Assembly: GCA_903847975.1 (NCBI GenBank)
Contig: CAINFC010000004.1
Coordinates: 1-59,116, forward strand
Direction of reading: 5' to 3'
Length of the DNA: 59,116 nt
Source of the DNA: an uncultured Acidobacteriota bacterium
Lineage (GTDB): Bacteria; Acidobacteriota; UBA6911; CAINFC01
Positions 7,983 through 16,044 of the stretch are shown one piece after another. A program made the position numbers and the translations under genes. How positions within the stretch are numbered: the first letter of the stretch is position 1; each line of letters begins with the position of its first letter. The notes below the pieces were generated by a model. That model had not been told where the DNA came from. It did no database searches and saw nothing but the letters and a program-made list of their open reading frames with translations.

Positions 7983-10760
7983 TTAACGGTAGTCGAATAG
8001 CATGCCGTAGATAATCCAGATGACCATACTGAATCCCAGGATCAGGGCGACCCATCCGAAGGTCCGGACGGCTCGCAGCACGATCGGCGGATAGGGCTCC
8101 ACCAGGTATTTTTCCAGCTCGCCGCTGGCCACCAGCGCCTCGTATTCCCCAGGCTTGTCGCGCTTGAATTCTTCTATGGGCATGCGTCCGGTGAAGACCA
8201 CGATGTCCATGGGGAACTTTTCCGGGCGCAGGTGGGTATTGAAAAAGTGGATGGTGAAAATAAATCCGGCGGCCAGCAGGGCTTCGTCGCTGTGGATGAT
8301 GGTGGCCACGTTGATCAGCCATCCGGGAATGAAGCGGGTGACGAACTCGGGGAACCAGAGCATCAGTCCGGTGCCGCCGATGACGAATACGCCCCAGAAG
8401 ACCGCAAAGTAATCGAACTTTTCCCAATAGGTCCAGCGCCCGTACTGGGGCCGCGGGCCGAGGCCCAGGAACCACTTGATGGAGCCGATGACCTCATGGA
8501 AGTCCCTCAGCGTGGGCAGCATGGTGTCCGGCCCGAACAGCAGCGCGCTCCAGGTCTTGTACTCCTTTCTTTTGCGGCGGAACAGGTCATAAATATGGAT
8601 TACAAAGACGCCGACCATCAGAATGGCCATAAAGCGGTGCCAGATGCCGGCCATTTCGAAGCCTCCGAAAAGCCGGGAGACGATGACCGCCCATCCGGTA
8701 TAGGAGAACTTCAGGGTCATGCCGGTCATCGCCAGGCTGATGAAGCTGATCACCATGGCGATGTGCAGGATTCGGTTGAGCCGGGTGAACCGCTGGAACT
8801 GCTTTTCGTTGGGGTCGTATTTTTCCTCGCGGTGATGCTTGCGTACCTGCCAGGCCCTCGGCAGCCAGAGCAGGGTGTGCAGGCCGCTGAAGAAAAAGGT
8901 GCCGATCACCAGGCTGGTCATGGCCCAGAACACCCAGAACAGGACCGGGTATTTTACCGGATCGTGATGGGTGGCATGCGAGAGATATCCGGCGAAACGC
9001 CGGGTGGCCCCGGGATGGCACTTCTGGCAGGTCTGTACCACATTCTGGCGGCTGAGGTGGGAGCGCGGATCGGCGATGGACTGAATGTCGTGGGCTCCGT
9101 GGCAGTCGTAGCATTTGGCCGTTTTGGCATAGCCGAGCTGGGTCACTTTGCCGTGATAGGTGTCGAAATAGGTCCGGGCAATGTCTTCGTGGCAATTGCC
9201 GCAGGTGTTCATGATTTCGATCTTGAATCCGGGAATGTCGGCCCGGCGGATGGAGTGGGCGGAATGGCAGTTGCTGCAGACCGGCAGCTTTTTGTCGGTT
9301 TTGGAGACCGCCTTGGAGTGAATGCTCTGCACGAACTGCTCCTGAATGCCGTGGTGGCACCGGCCGCAGGTGGCGGGCAGGTTGGCGGGATTTACGCTGG
9401 AGGCGGGATCCCTGGGCGGCAGCTCATAGTGGGCGGTGTGGCAGTCGGTGCAGGTGGCCGTCACCAGCAGGCCGCTCTTCATCAGCCCTTTTCCATGAAT
9501 GCTTTCCGTGTAATGGGAGACGATCTCCTTTTCCGGACCGGTAATGCGCAGGGCGGCTTTGGCTCCCTCCCGGTGGCAGCGGGCGCACAGCGCCGGGATG
9601 TTCGGCGGGAAAATGGGGCTGCTGGGCTCCCGCCGGCCGGCTACTCCGTGCCTGCCATGGCACTCCTTGCAGGTCGGGGCGTTCAGGTCGTTCCTGGCGG
9701 CGAGCGTGCCATGAACACTCTTCTGGTACTGCTCGTTCATGGCGGCATGGCAGGAGCCGCAGTCCACCTTTTTGGTGATCGAGGCACAGGGCCGCAGCAG
9801 GGAAGGAGAGACTTCGGAATGGCACTGGCTGCAGGAAACCTTGGCCCCGTGGCGGGATTTTTCCAGCTCCAGATAATCCACGAAAAGGGTGCGTCCGTCC
9901 CTGGACGATTTGAGGTCGGTCCTGGAATGGCAGCTCAGGCAATCCTTGTTGGCCATCCCCTGGTCGTAAAAAACTTTCCGGACCTTGTGCGGCTGATGGC
10001 AGTCGACGCAGGCCGGCAGCACGCTGGCTTCCTTTTCCCACAGTTCGCCGCGAATAATCTTGCGGTGCACCAGCTCGATCTGGGCGTGGCATTTGGAGCA
10101 GGTGGCGGCTATATTTTTCCGGGCAATGCTGGACCGGGGATCGGTGTGCGGCAGAATTTCGTGGGCCGAGTGGCAGGAGACGCAGGAGGCCGACACGGCC
10201 AGCCCTCGCTTCAGCAGACCCTCGCCGTGGATGCTTTCGGAGAAGTTTTCCAGGATGTTGTCCTGGGGAATTTCCCGCTGTCGGGAAACCGGTGTCCCTT
10301 CACGGTGGCATTTTCCGCAGAGGAAGGGAATGCGCAGCGGCAGAAGATTGGATTGCGGGCTTCTTACAGGACGAATATCGTGATTTCCGTGGCAGTCGCC
10401 GCAGCCGGGGGCCAGGGGGTCACCTCTTTTTTGAGCCAGTCCGTGGAAGGACACCGAATAATTTTTGCTTTCCTCCGTGTGGCAGGTTCCGCAATCCACT
10501 TTTTTCAGCGGAGTATCGTGAGGGAAATCCTTCTTTTCCAGATCCGCATGGCACTGGATGCATGGAAGGCTGGAATGCACAGAGGAGGCCATTACCTTCT
10601 CATCGACGTAAACCGAAACCGTTTTTCCCTGGCGTGTGCCGGTGGCCGACTTGTCGCCGTGACAGGCCAGGCAGTCCGAGTTTTCCTGGGCGCGGCCGAC
10701 GGAGGAAAAAAGCAGAAAGAGGCAGCCGAAAAAAATCAGAATTCGAATTGATAAATTCAT
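7983..10760 (-). CDS. Multihaem (19 CxxCH) cytochrome c fused to a membrane cytochrome b
   Basis: A 925-residue electron-transfer protein. After a signal peptide (MNLSIRILIFFGCLFLLFSS...AQE) I count 19 CxxCH c-haem sites, from CLACH near the N-terminus to CQKCH near residue 590. They are arranged in repeated blocks containing SIHG and CxxCHxAHxI, like NapC/NrfH- and octahaem-type cytochromes. The last ~300 residues are a membrane domain with histidine-bearing helices (LNRILHIAMVISF, GIWHRFMAILMVGVFVIHIYDLF, IIHSDEALLAAGFIFTIHFFNTH) like formate dehydrogenase gamma or cytochrome b561 subunits. The family suggests quinone-linked electron transfer to a periplasmic haem wire. ATG at 10760 is preferred; a TTG seven codons upstream is possible. 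The gene appears monocistronic. Confidence 0.88.
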   Translation of the reverse strand: MNLSIRILIFFGCLFLLFSSVGRAQENSDCLACHGDKSATGTRQGKTVSVYVDEKVMASSVHSSLPCIQCHADLEKKDFPHDTPLKKVDCGTCHTEESKNYSVSFHGLAQKRGDPLAPGCGDCHGNHDIRPVRSPQSNLLPLRIPFLCGKCHREGTPVSRQREIPQDNILENFSESIHGEGLLKRGLAVSASCVSCHSAHEILPHTDPRSSIARKNIAATCSKCHAQIELVHRKIIRGELWEKEASVLPACVDCHQPHKVRKVFYDQGMANKDCLSCHSRTDLKSSRDGRTLFVDYLELEKSRHGAKVSCSQCHSEVSPSLLRPCASITKKVDCGSCHAAMNEQYQKSVHGTLAARNDLNAPTCKECHGRHGVAGRREPSSPIFPPNIPALCARCHREGAKAALRITGPEKEIVSHYTESIHGKGLMKSGLLVTATCTDCHTAHYELPPRDPASSVNPANLPATCGRCHHGIQEQFVQSIHSKAVSKTDKKLPVCSNCHSAHSIRRADIPGFKIEIMNTCGNCHEDIARTYFDTYHGKVTQLGYAKTAKCYDCHGAHDIQSIADPRSHLSRQNVVQTCQKCHPGATRRFAGYLSHATHHDPVKYPVLFWVFWAMTSLVIGTFFFSGLHTLLWLPRAWQVRKHHREEKYDPNEKQFQRFTRLNRILHIAMVISFISLAMTGMTLKFSYTGWAVIVSRLFGGFEMAGIWHRFMAILMVGVFVIHIYDLFRRKRKEYKTWSALLFGPDTMLPTLRDFHEVIGSIKWFLGLGPRPQYGRWTYWEKFDYFAVFWGVFVIGGTGLMLWFPEFVTRFIPGWLINVATIIHSDEALLAAGFIFTIHFFNTHLRPEKFPMDIVVFTGRMPIEEFKRDKPGEYEALVASGELEKYLVEPYPPIVLRAVRTFGWVALILGFSMVIWIIYGMLFDYR

Positions 10761-10787
10761 GATACGGAAATCGACCCCCAAGGGTTA

Positions 10788-10806
10788 AGAGTTAAGCTAC
10801 AACTCT
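10788..10806. promoter_or_regulatory. Inverted repeat upstream of the multihaem cytochrome gene
   Basis: AGAGTT (10788-10793) and AACTCT (10801-10806) form a perfect 6-bp inverted repeat with a 7-nt spacer, starting 28 bases upstream of the cytochrome ATG. The size and spacing fit an operator for a dimeric regulator; a weak mRNA hairpin is the alternative. No regulator for it is recognisable in the window. Confidence 0.35.
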
Positions 10807-10893
10807 ACCTCACATTTTTCGGTTTTTCTATAGTTTGTCCCGGGATCCGGGGTTAAAAACGCCGCGGAGAGGACATCGGGCAGGGCTTTCCGG

Positions 10894-11886
10894 TCAGGGA
10901 TTCAGAAGTCGCCGCAAAAGATTCTCCAGTTGTGATTTCGCCGTTCCCGCCGAAGACGGATCCCGCAGAAGACGGCAGGCCTGCAGGAGGGCCGGGTGTT
11001 CCCTGGTCAGGCGGCCGGCGGACTGTTCCAGAACCTGCAGGGCATGGAACGGATCCCGGGCTGCGGCCAGCTGCTGTTTGATTTCCAGCCATTCCCTGTT
11101 TTGGGGATTCACCTTGCGGATCTCGGTGAAGAAATCTCTGAGTGTGCTGACGGCATCCAAAAGATTTTTCTCGGCGGGTGGGCCGGGCAAAGGAGGGGGA
11201 GCCGATCCAGCCGTTCCTTTCGGTTGCCTGCTCCCGTTCCTGGCTGTTGTTGCCGGCCTGGACGTTTCGGCCTCCGCAGCCGTTCCGGCGGGCGAAGCCG
11301 GGATCGGGCCAAAACCGGCGATGCCGGAGTCCGGCAGCCGGGCGGGCCGGCCGGGCGCTTCGTATCCGTTTACCAGAGTTTCCAGAGCACCGGTGGTCGT
11401 ATCCATGATCATTCCATGCACCGGCAGAGTAGCAGGTAAAAAGGGGCAGGCGCGGATCTGTTTTACGGCGGCCTGCACATTTTTCCGGACATCGTGGAAC
11501 GTTCCGACCCACTGGCGCAGATCGACGGGGCCGAGGCTCTGTCGCACCACCCCCTTGGCGGTCATGGCCTCCAGCAGGTGGTTGGCCTCCAGCTGTTCCA
11601 GGCGGCAATCGCTATGCCCCAGCACCAGGATTTCCGTGGCCCCTTTGAGGAATATCGCCAAAGCCAGGGATCGCAGCGGGTCGCCCAGCGGATCCCGGAC
11701 TATATTTCCGGCGTTGCGGATCCAAACGACTTCCGAAGAGGAAAGCCCCAGTGCGGAATGAAGATAGGGGGTTATCCTCGGATCAATACAGGTTAATACC
11801 GCCAGGGTTGCAGGGCATGCCGCCGGTGGCTTCTGGTTTTTCAGGAAGGCTTCGTTATGGGCGAGAATTGCCTCCAGGATCTTCAT
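10894..11886 (-). CDS. Beta-class carbonic anhydrase-like protein with long C-terminal extension
   Basis: A 330-residue protein whose first ~185 residues are a beta-carbonic anhydrase (CO2 hydration, zinc enzyme). Zinc and catalytic residues are present: C33, D35 and R37 in TCIDPRI, then H91 and C94 in GHSDC. The pattern VVWIRNAGN and the HSDC motif fit the Cab-type branch, but the usual CxDSR is CIDPR and the glycine after HxxC is arginine. There is no signal peptide, so it is cytoplasmic. Residues ~190-330 form a proline/glycine/alanine-rich linker and then a helical tail (AEKNLLDAVSTLRDFFTEI) that the family lacks; its role is unknown. The gene is divergent from cysE with 107 bases between. 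Confidence 0.75.
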   Translation of the reverse strand: MKILEAILAHNEAFLKNQKPPAACPATLAVLTCIDPRITPYLHSALGLSSSEVVWIRNAGNIVRDPLGDPLRSLALAIFLKGATEILVLGHSDCRLEQLEANHLLEAMTAKGVVRQSLGPVDLRQWVGTFHDVRKNVQAAVKQIRACPFLPATLPVHGMIMDTTTGALETLVNGYEAPGRPARLPDSGIAGFGPIPASPAGTAAEAETSRPATTARNGSRQPKGTAGSAPPPLPGPPAEKNLLDAVSTLRDFFTEIRKVNPQNREWLEIKQQLAAARDPFHALQVLEQSAGRLTREHPALLQACRLLRDPSSAGTAKSQLENLLRRLLNP

Positions 11887-11993
11887 GCCAATCGTCCTTT
11901 CCGGGTTTCCCTGATTATCGGGTTTTTGCCCGTGAATTGCAAGCGGCTCTGCTTTTGTGGGAAACTTACATCCTCAATCTGGAGAAAAAGAGC

Positions 11994-12893
11994 ATGGATG
12001 CACAACCGGAGCAGGCGTTTGCCGAGATTGTCGACGGGCTGGTCGGCAACATCAACGAGAGCATCAGCCCTCTGCTGCGCAAGCGCACCGACTTGCCTCT
12101 GCCCAATGGGAAGGAGGTCCGCCGGATGGTGGAAATGCTGCGTAGCGTGCTGTTTCCCGGCTATTACGGCCACCGGCCCTTTTCCGCCCGGAACACCCGC
12201 TATACCATCGGCGCGACGCTCGACGCCGCTCTGGAAATCCTGTCGGAGCAGATTCAGAGGGCCTTCTGCTTTTTCTGCCGGGAGACCGGCCCCCAGGACT
12301 GCGTGGAGTGCCACCGCAAGACGGAAAGAATTGTCGCCGAATTTGCGCAGGTTCTGCCCGGCCTGCAGCGCATTCTGATGACCGACGTCATGGCTGCCTA
12401 TGAGGGGGATCCGGCGGCTACCTGTCCGGCAGAGACCGTGCTTTGCTATCCCGGCCTGCATGCCATTACCAACCAGCGACTGGCTCACGAGCTCTATCAG
12501 CGCCGCGTTCCTCTCATTCCCCGGATGATTACGGAGCTGGCCCATTCGGCAACCGGCATCGACATTCATCCCGGAGCGAAAATCGGGAGCCGTTTTTTTA
12601 TCGACCATGGTACCGGCGTGGTGATCGGGGAAACCTGTACGATCGGGCACCGGGTCCGGCTGTACCAGGGAGTGACGCTGGGCGCCAAGAGCTTTCCGCT
12701 GGATCAGAACGGCAATCCGATCAAGGGGATCAAGCGCCATCCGGATGTCGAGGATGACGTGATCATCTACGCCGGGGCTACCCTGCTGGGAACGATCTGT
12801 ATCGGCCGGGGATCGTCCATCGGCGGCAATGTCTGGCTGACCCACAGCGTGCCGCCCGGAAGCAAAGTCAGCCAGGCGGACTCCGACCGCTGA
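11994..12893 (+). CDS. cysE: Serine O-acetyltransferase (EpsC-type)
   Basis: A 299-residue enzyme that makes O-acetylserine from serine and acetyl-CoA, the first step of cysteine synthesis. The C-terminal left-handed beta-helix carries GIDIHPGAKIGS (H192) and FFIDHGTGVVIGE (H205), the catalytic region, then LYQGVTLGAKSF. The N-terminal helical domain contains the family motif DVMAAYEGDPAA and two CxxC pairs (C92/C95, C103/C106), which I recall as usual in this longer EpsC-like clade. ATG at 11994 is chosen because it has a GGAG ribosome site and gives the family's N-terminus; the open frame runs 81 codons further upstream but there overlaps the divergent carbonic anhydrase. R1 repeat copy A follows the gene. 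Confidence 0.92.
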   Translation: MDAQPEQAFAEIVDGLVGNINESISPLLRKRTDLPLPNGKEVRRMVEMLRSVLFPGYYGHRPFSARNTRYTIGATLDAALEILSEQIQRAFCFFCRETGPQDCVECHRKTERIVAEFAQVLPGLQRILMTDVMAAYEGDPAATCPAETVLCYPGLHAITNQRLAHELYQRRVPLIPRMITELAHSATGIDIHPGAKIGSRFFIDHGTGVVIGETCTIGHRVRLYQGVTLGAKSFPLDQNGNPIKGIKRHPDVEDDVIIYAGATLLGTICIGRGSSIGGNVWLTHSVPPGSKVSQADSDR

Positions 12894-12974
12894 GGATTTG
12901 TATTTGGCAGGGCGGGCTTTTTTTCTTTGATGGCTTCGGAAAAATCACCATCTCCTGGCGATAGACCCTTCCGC

Positions 12975-13110
12975 TTTTCTTCCCGCTCTTGCTTTCTTCC
13001 TGTAAGCCTTTTCTTTTCACAGGAAGACGGGAAGATCAGGAAGGAAGAAGGAAGCCGTCCGTATATTTCGAAAGGGAAGAGGGACTTTTTGCGAAGCCGT
13101 CTTCTTTGCC
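12975..13110. repeat. R1 dispersed repeat, copy A
   Basis: One of three ~130-bp related sequences in this window (others at 20691 and 35941). The conserved core is TTTTCACAGGAAGACGGG followed by AAGATCAGGAAGG and CCGTCCGTATATTTCG. It starts with a nested palindrome: CTTCCCG, 9 nt, TCTTCCTGT, 15-nt loop, ACAGGAAGA, CGGGAAG. This copy lies between convergent cysE and the RNase T2 gene, just before R2 copy 1. It holds no gene. Confidence 0.75.
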
Positions 13111-13149
13111 AAACCGTTAAAGGTCCCACATCTTCGCATCCCGTTGGGG

Positions 13150-13208
13150 AAAGCCCTGCAGGGGTTGCGCAAAATCCAATAAAACGAACGTCAGCGCAAC
13201 CCGTGCAG
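13150..13208. repeat. R2 palindromic repeat, copy 1
   Basis: CTGCAGGGGTTGCGC (13156-13170) and GCGCAACCCGTGCAG (13194-13208) form a 15-bp inverted repeat with one mismatch and a 23-nt loop. It is preceded by AAAGCCCTG, and the related unit at 58981-59044 begins ACAGCCCTG. It ends 10 bases before the stop codon of the RNase T2 gene on the minus strand. It looks like a REP-type element and may also terminate transcription. Confidence 0.6.
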
Positions 13209-13218
13209 ACAGCCGGAT

Positions 13219-13887
13219 CTAGCGTACCGGGGGCAGGAGGACCGGCTCGCTGCGGCAGCCGTCGCGCAGCGAAGCCGGACAGGGCCGCGGCTGCAGGCTG
13301 CGGTCATAGCAGAGGCGCAGTTCGGAGAAGTAACGCCCGCTGCAATAGGTGCGGAGGGAAGACTCCCGGATGGAGTCATTGGCCGCACGGAACTTTTCCT
13401 TGATTTCCGCAGAAGAAATCGTAACCGGTCGGACCGGGTTCCGGAACAGCTCCGGGATACGAATCTGGCGGAAGACCTTCTCGATGGTCCGGAAGTACTC
13501 TTCCTGGGTCAGCCCGCTGCAGGTGCCGTGCCTGGTCCATTCGTGCTGGATCAGCTGGCGGCTGGGCATGATCGGCAGCAGGCGCTGTGCCAGGGCGGGG
13601 TCCACCGGCCGGCCGGGGGAGCAGTTCTGCGGCCAGCCGCGCTCGTACTGCGGCCAGAGCCCGTGAACCACGAATCCGTATCGCTTCCCCGGAGCGCACT
13701 GCGATTCGGCAGCGGCGCCTTTCGCCTGCGCGCAGTACTGCGGCGACCAGGACAGGCTGAGCACGTAAAAATCGAAGACGCCGGCTTCTCCGCGGGCCTG
13801 CGGCTGGCGTCTGTCCTGACCCCACGGGTGGATGGTTAAAGTGAAAAGGATGGCGGCGGCCGCCATCCCTTTCTTCCCGGCTCGCAA
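13219..13887 (-). CDS. Ribonuclease T2 family protein, secreted
   Basis: A 222-residue exported RNase of the T2 family, which cleaves single-stranded RNA through a 2',3'-cyclic phosphate. Both active-site segments are intact: VVHGLWPQ (H75) and QHEWTRHGTC (H115, E116, H120). The TTG at 13887 is preferred: AAAGGA stands 5 bases upstream and the basic stretch RAGKK completes a normal signal peptide (residues 1-24). An ATG at 13866 is the alternative and would leave the signal peptide without a charged start. Several cysteines suggest disulfides, fitting a periplasmic or extracellular site. It lies 26 bases after the PmoA-like gene and probably shares its transcript. Confidence 0.88.
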   Translation of the reverse strand: MRAGKKGMAAAAILFTLTIHPWGQDRRQPQARGEAGVFDFYVLSLSWSPQYCAQAKGAAAESQCAPGKRYGFVVHGLWPQYERGWPQNCSPGRPVDPALAQRLLPIMPSRQLIQHEWTRHGTCSGLTQEEYFRTIEKVFRQIRIPELFRNPVRPVTISSAEIKEKFRAANDSIRESSLRTYCSGRYFSELRLCYDRSLQPRPCPASLRDGCRSEPVLLPPVR

Positions 13888-13913
13888 GGCAGTCCTTTCC
13901 CGGAGGCGGGCTG

Positions 13914-14888
13914 CTATTTGCCGGCTTCCTTCACGTAGCGCCGGTGCTCCTGCTCCAGCTTCCGGGCGTCCCAGCGCTGCGGGTGCGGCATCACCCGGTA
14001 GCGCAGGGTGAGCGTTTTTCCTGCGGGCAGATCGTATGCTTCGTTCTGCAGCCAGGCGGCGTTCATGTACCAGAAGGGGCGTGAAGGTTCGGTGATCACG
14101 TACCAGCGGCTCGGGAAGCGCGGATTGGAGGGGTGGTCGAACATGGCCATTCCCGCTTCGCTTCCGTCGATGCGCCCGTTAAAGTCGGTGGCCGTAGCGG
14201 GGTAGCCGTAGCGGTCGCCGATTTTTTGCCCTTTGTCCGCCGTGGCGGAAATCCGGATCTCCTGCAGTTCCTTGGCCAGGCGGGCGGAAAGCCCGGCGTA
14301 TCCGCTGATGGAGGTAGGGGTTGAGGGGGTGCGATCGAACTGTACGTTCTCGCTGCCGGCGGTGAAGACCATGGTCCAGTCCATGGCGTAGGAGCCGTCC
14401 CGGGCGGGCGGCGAAATCCGGATGGTTCTCTTTTCCGTCAGGACCGTCTTGTCGCTTCCGTGCGGGTGATAGACCAGGTTCATCCGGATCCGGGCCGAAA
14501 AATCGGACCCGGTGTCCACCTGGACATCGGACCAGTCGGTCTTCCCGTCGCAGAATCCTTCCTTGTTGGCTTCCCAGTAGTTGATCTTGTTGAGGTACTT
14601 CCAGGCGAACCACAGCGCCAGGTGCCAGACGTGATCCGGCGGGCTCAGCCAGGTGAGGGACGATCCGCCGGGCAGGGCCACCGGGTGGAAATAGGGCTTG
14701 CGGGCCGGATCCGGCGTGTAGACGAATTGCCAGACCGCTTTTTCCTCCTGGAACAATCCGACCGAAGTCGCTTCTTTTTTCCATTGAAATTTGTCTTTGG
14801 CGTTCAGGGACCTGCCCGGAAGTGCGCCAAAGACAAGCAGTAACGCTAAAAATCCAGCCAGAACGACATCTTTCCTTTTTCTAATCAT
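13914..14888 (-). CDS. PmoA-like (DUF6807-type) secreted protein
   Basis: A 324-residue exported protein with a signal peptide (VVLAGFLALLLVFGALPG). Signature segments are KPYFHPVALPGGSSLTW, PPDHVWHLALWFAW and NYWEANKEG, and near the end FDHPSNPRFP and YVITEPSRPFWYMNAAW. These mark the family annotated 'PmoA family' in Planctomycetota and Bacteroidota, a mutarotase-like beta-sandwich fold found near sugar oxidoreductases; despite the name it is not methane monooxygenase. The substrate is unknown. Its ATG overlaps the stop of the flavin oxidoreductase gene upstream (ATGA), so the two are translationally coupled. Confidence 0.8.
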   Translation of the reverse strand: MIRKRKDVVLAGFLALLLVFGALPGRSLNAKDKFQWKKEATSVGLFQEEKAVWQFVYTPDPARKPYFHPVALPGGSSLTWLSPPDHVWHLALWFAWKYLNKINYWEANKEGFCDGKTDWSDVQVDTGSDFSARIRMNLVYHPHGSDKTVLTEKRTIRISPPARDGSYAMDWTMVFTAGSENVQFDRTPSTPTSISGYAGLSARLAKELQEIRISATADKGQKIGDRYGYPATATDFNGRIDGSEAGMAMFDHPSNPRFPSRWYVITEPSRPFWYMNAAWLQNEAYDLPAGKTLTLRYRVMPHPQRWDARKLEQEHRRYVKEAGK

Positions 14889-16033
14889 CGGGGCGACCTC
14901 TCTGTTTCAAATGACTCTTCTTCCAGACTATGATTTACTCCGCACCGCAGTGCTCCCTGTCGTATGGAGCTGAAGCACAAATTGCATTCCTGGCACCGCT
15001 CGATTTCCTCCTCCCTGCCGTCCAGGATTTTCCGGATGGCCTGCGGGTCGGCAATCAGCTGCCGGGCCAGGGCGATCAGGTCCGCCTGGCCCTGGTCCAG
15101 GACATCCTGGGCCAGACCGGGTTTTCCCATTTTCCCGACCGCTATGACGGGGACATGAACGGCGTTTCGTATTTTTCCGGTGAAGGGGGCGAATGCCCCG
15201 GCATTGTCGCCTTTGGGCAGGACCGAGCTGGTGTTCAGGAACGTCCGTCCTTCCCAGTTTCCCTGGGAGGAGGTGCCTATGCCGGAGGCATCGATCAGAT
15301 CGACTCCTTCTTTTTCCAGAACGCCGGCAAAATAAACGGAATCCTCGCTGCTCATCCCTCCTTCCACGAATTCCACCGCATGCATGCGGCAAAGCAGGGG
15401 AAAGCCGGCTCCGACCTCGCGGCGCACTGCGCGGACCACTTCCCGGCCCATCCGCGATCGTCCCTCCCGGTCGCCGCCCCAGCAGTCGGTGCGCCGGTTG
15501 GTGTAGGGGGACAGGAATTCGGAAATCAGGTAGTAGTGCGCCCCGTGCAGCTCCACCCCGTCGAATCCGGCCTCCACGGCTCTTCGTGCCGCACGGGCAA
15601 AAGCGGCGATGGCGGCCTCGATATCCGCTTCGGTCATGGCCCGCGGCGCCGGCCCGGGCATAAGCGGTACCGGCGAGGGGCCTACCCTCTCCAGGGAAAG
15701 GTCCTCGCGCCAGGAGCGGGCTCCGCCATGGACGATCTGCAGGATGGCGGGAATCCCTTCCGCCCGGATCGCGTCAGCGATCCGGGCCAGCCCCGGTATC
15801 TGGGCATCCTCCCATATTCCGAGCAGTCGAGGCAGAAGCAGGGCATCCGGGACGATCGCGCACGATTCGACGATGATCATGCCTGCGCCGGCGCGGGCAT
15901 GATCGGCATACCATGCCGCCTGCCTGGGGCTGGCCCGGTGATCCTCCGCAAATCCTGTAACCATGGGGGCCATGACCAGGCGGTTGCGCAGCCGGAGTCC
16001 TTTTACCTGCAATGGATCGCTGAGTCTGGGCAA
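14885..16033 (-). CDS. Old Yellow Enzyme-type NADH:flavin oxidoreductase
   Basis: A 382-residue FMN enzyme of the Old Yellow Enzyme family (TIM barrel, reduction of activated C=C bonds). Motifs: LVMAPM near the start, LQIVHGGARSW, GVELHGAHYYLISEFLSP with NRRTDCWGG, and VPVIAVGKMG. The C-terminus has RCQECNLC and a later cysteine, resembling the iron-sulfur site of the larger 2,4-dienoyl-CoA reductase group, although the protein stops soon after and lacks that group's second flavin domain. TTG at 16033 is chosen: it follows GAAGGAGG and gives the family N-terminus (PRLSDPLQVKGLRLRNR), while an upstream frame start would overlap the preceding gene. It is coupled to the PmoA-like gene. Confidence 0.85.
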   Translation of the reverse strand: MPRLSDPLQVKGLRLRNRLVMAPMVTGFAEDHRASPRQAAWYADHARAGAGMIIVESCAIVPDALLLPRLLGIWEDAQIPGLARIADAIRAEGIPAILQIVHGGARSWREDLSLERVGPSPVPLMPGPAPRAMTEADIEAAIAAFARAARRAVEAGFDGVELHGAHYYLISEFLSPYTNRRTDCWGGDREGRSRMGREVVRAVRREVGAGFPLLCRMHAVEFVEGGMSSEDSVYFAGVLEKEGVDLIDASGIGTSSQGNWEGRTFLNTSSVLPKGDNAGAFAPFTGKIRNAVHVPVIAVGKMGKPGLAQDVLDQGQADLIALARQLIADPQAIRKILDGREEEIERCQECNLCFSSIRQGALRCGVNHSLEEESFETERSPR

Positions 16034-16044
16034 GGGAACCTCCT

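Noticed and set aside
8232-10751. 839-codon plus-strand open frame opposite the multihaem cytochrome
   Set aside because: The minus strand has 19 CxxCH sites and a membrane cytochrome; the plus-strand product is low-complexity Gly/Ala/Val without motifs.
12894-12930. Intrinsic terminator at the T-run after cysE (12920-12926)
   Set aside because: A seven-T run exists but no adjacent stem precedes it.
12975-13110. R1 repeat as a CRISPR array or IS end
   Set aside because: Copies are kilobases apart, not tandem with spacers, and no transposase or target duplication was seen.
13914-14888. Methane monooxygenase subunit PmoA
   Set aside because: The protein is a soluble exported beta protein; only the database family name recalls PmoA, and no membrane subunit features exist.
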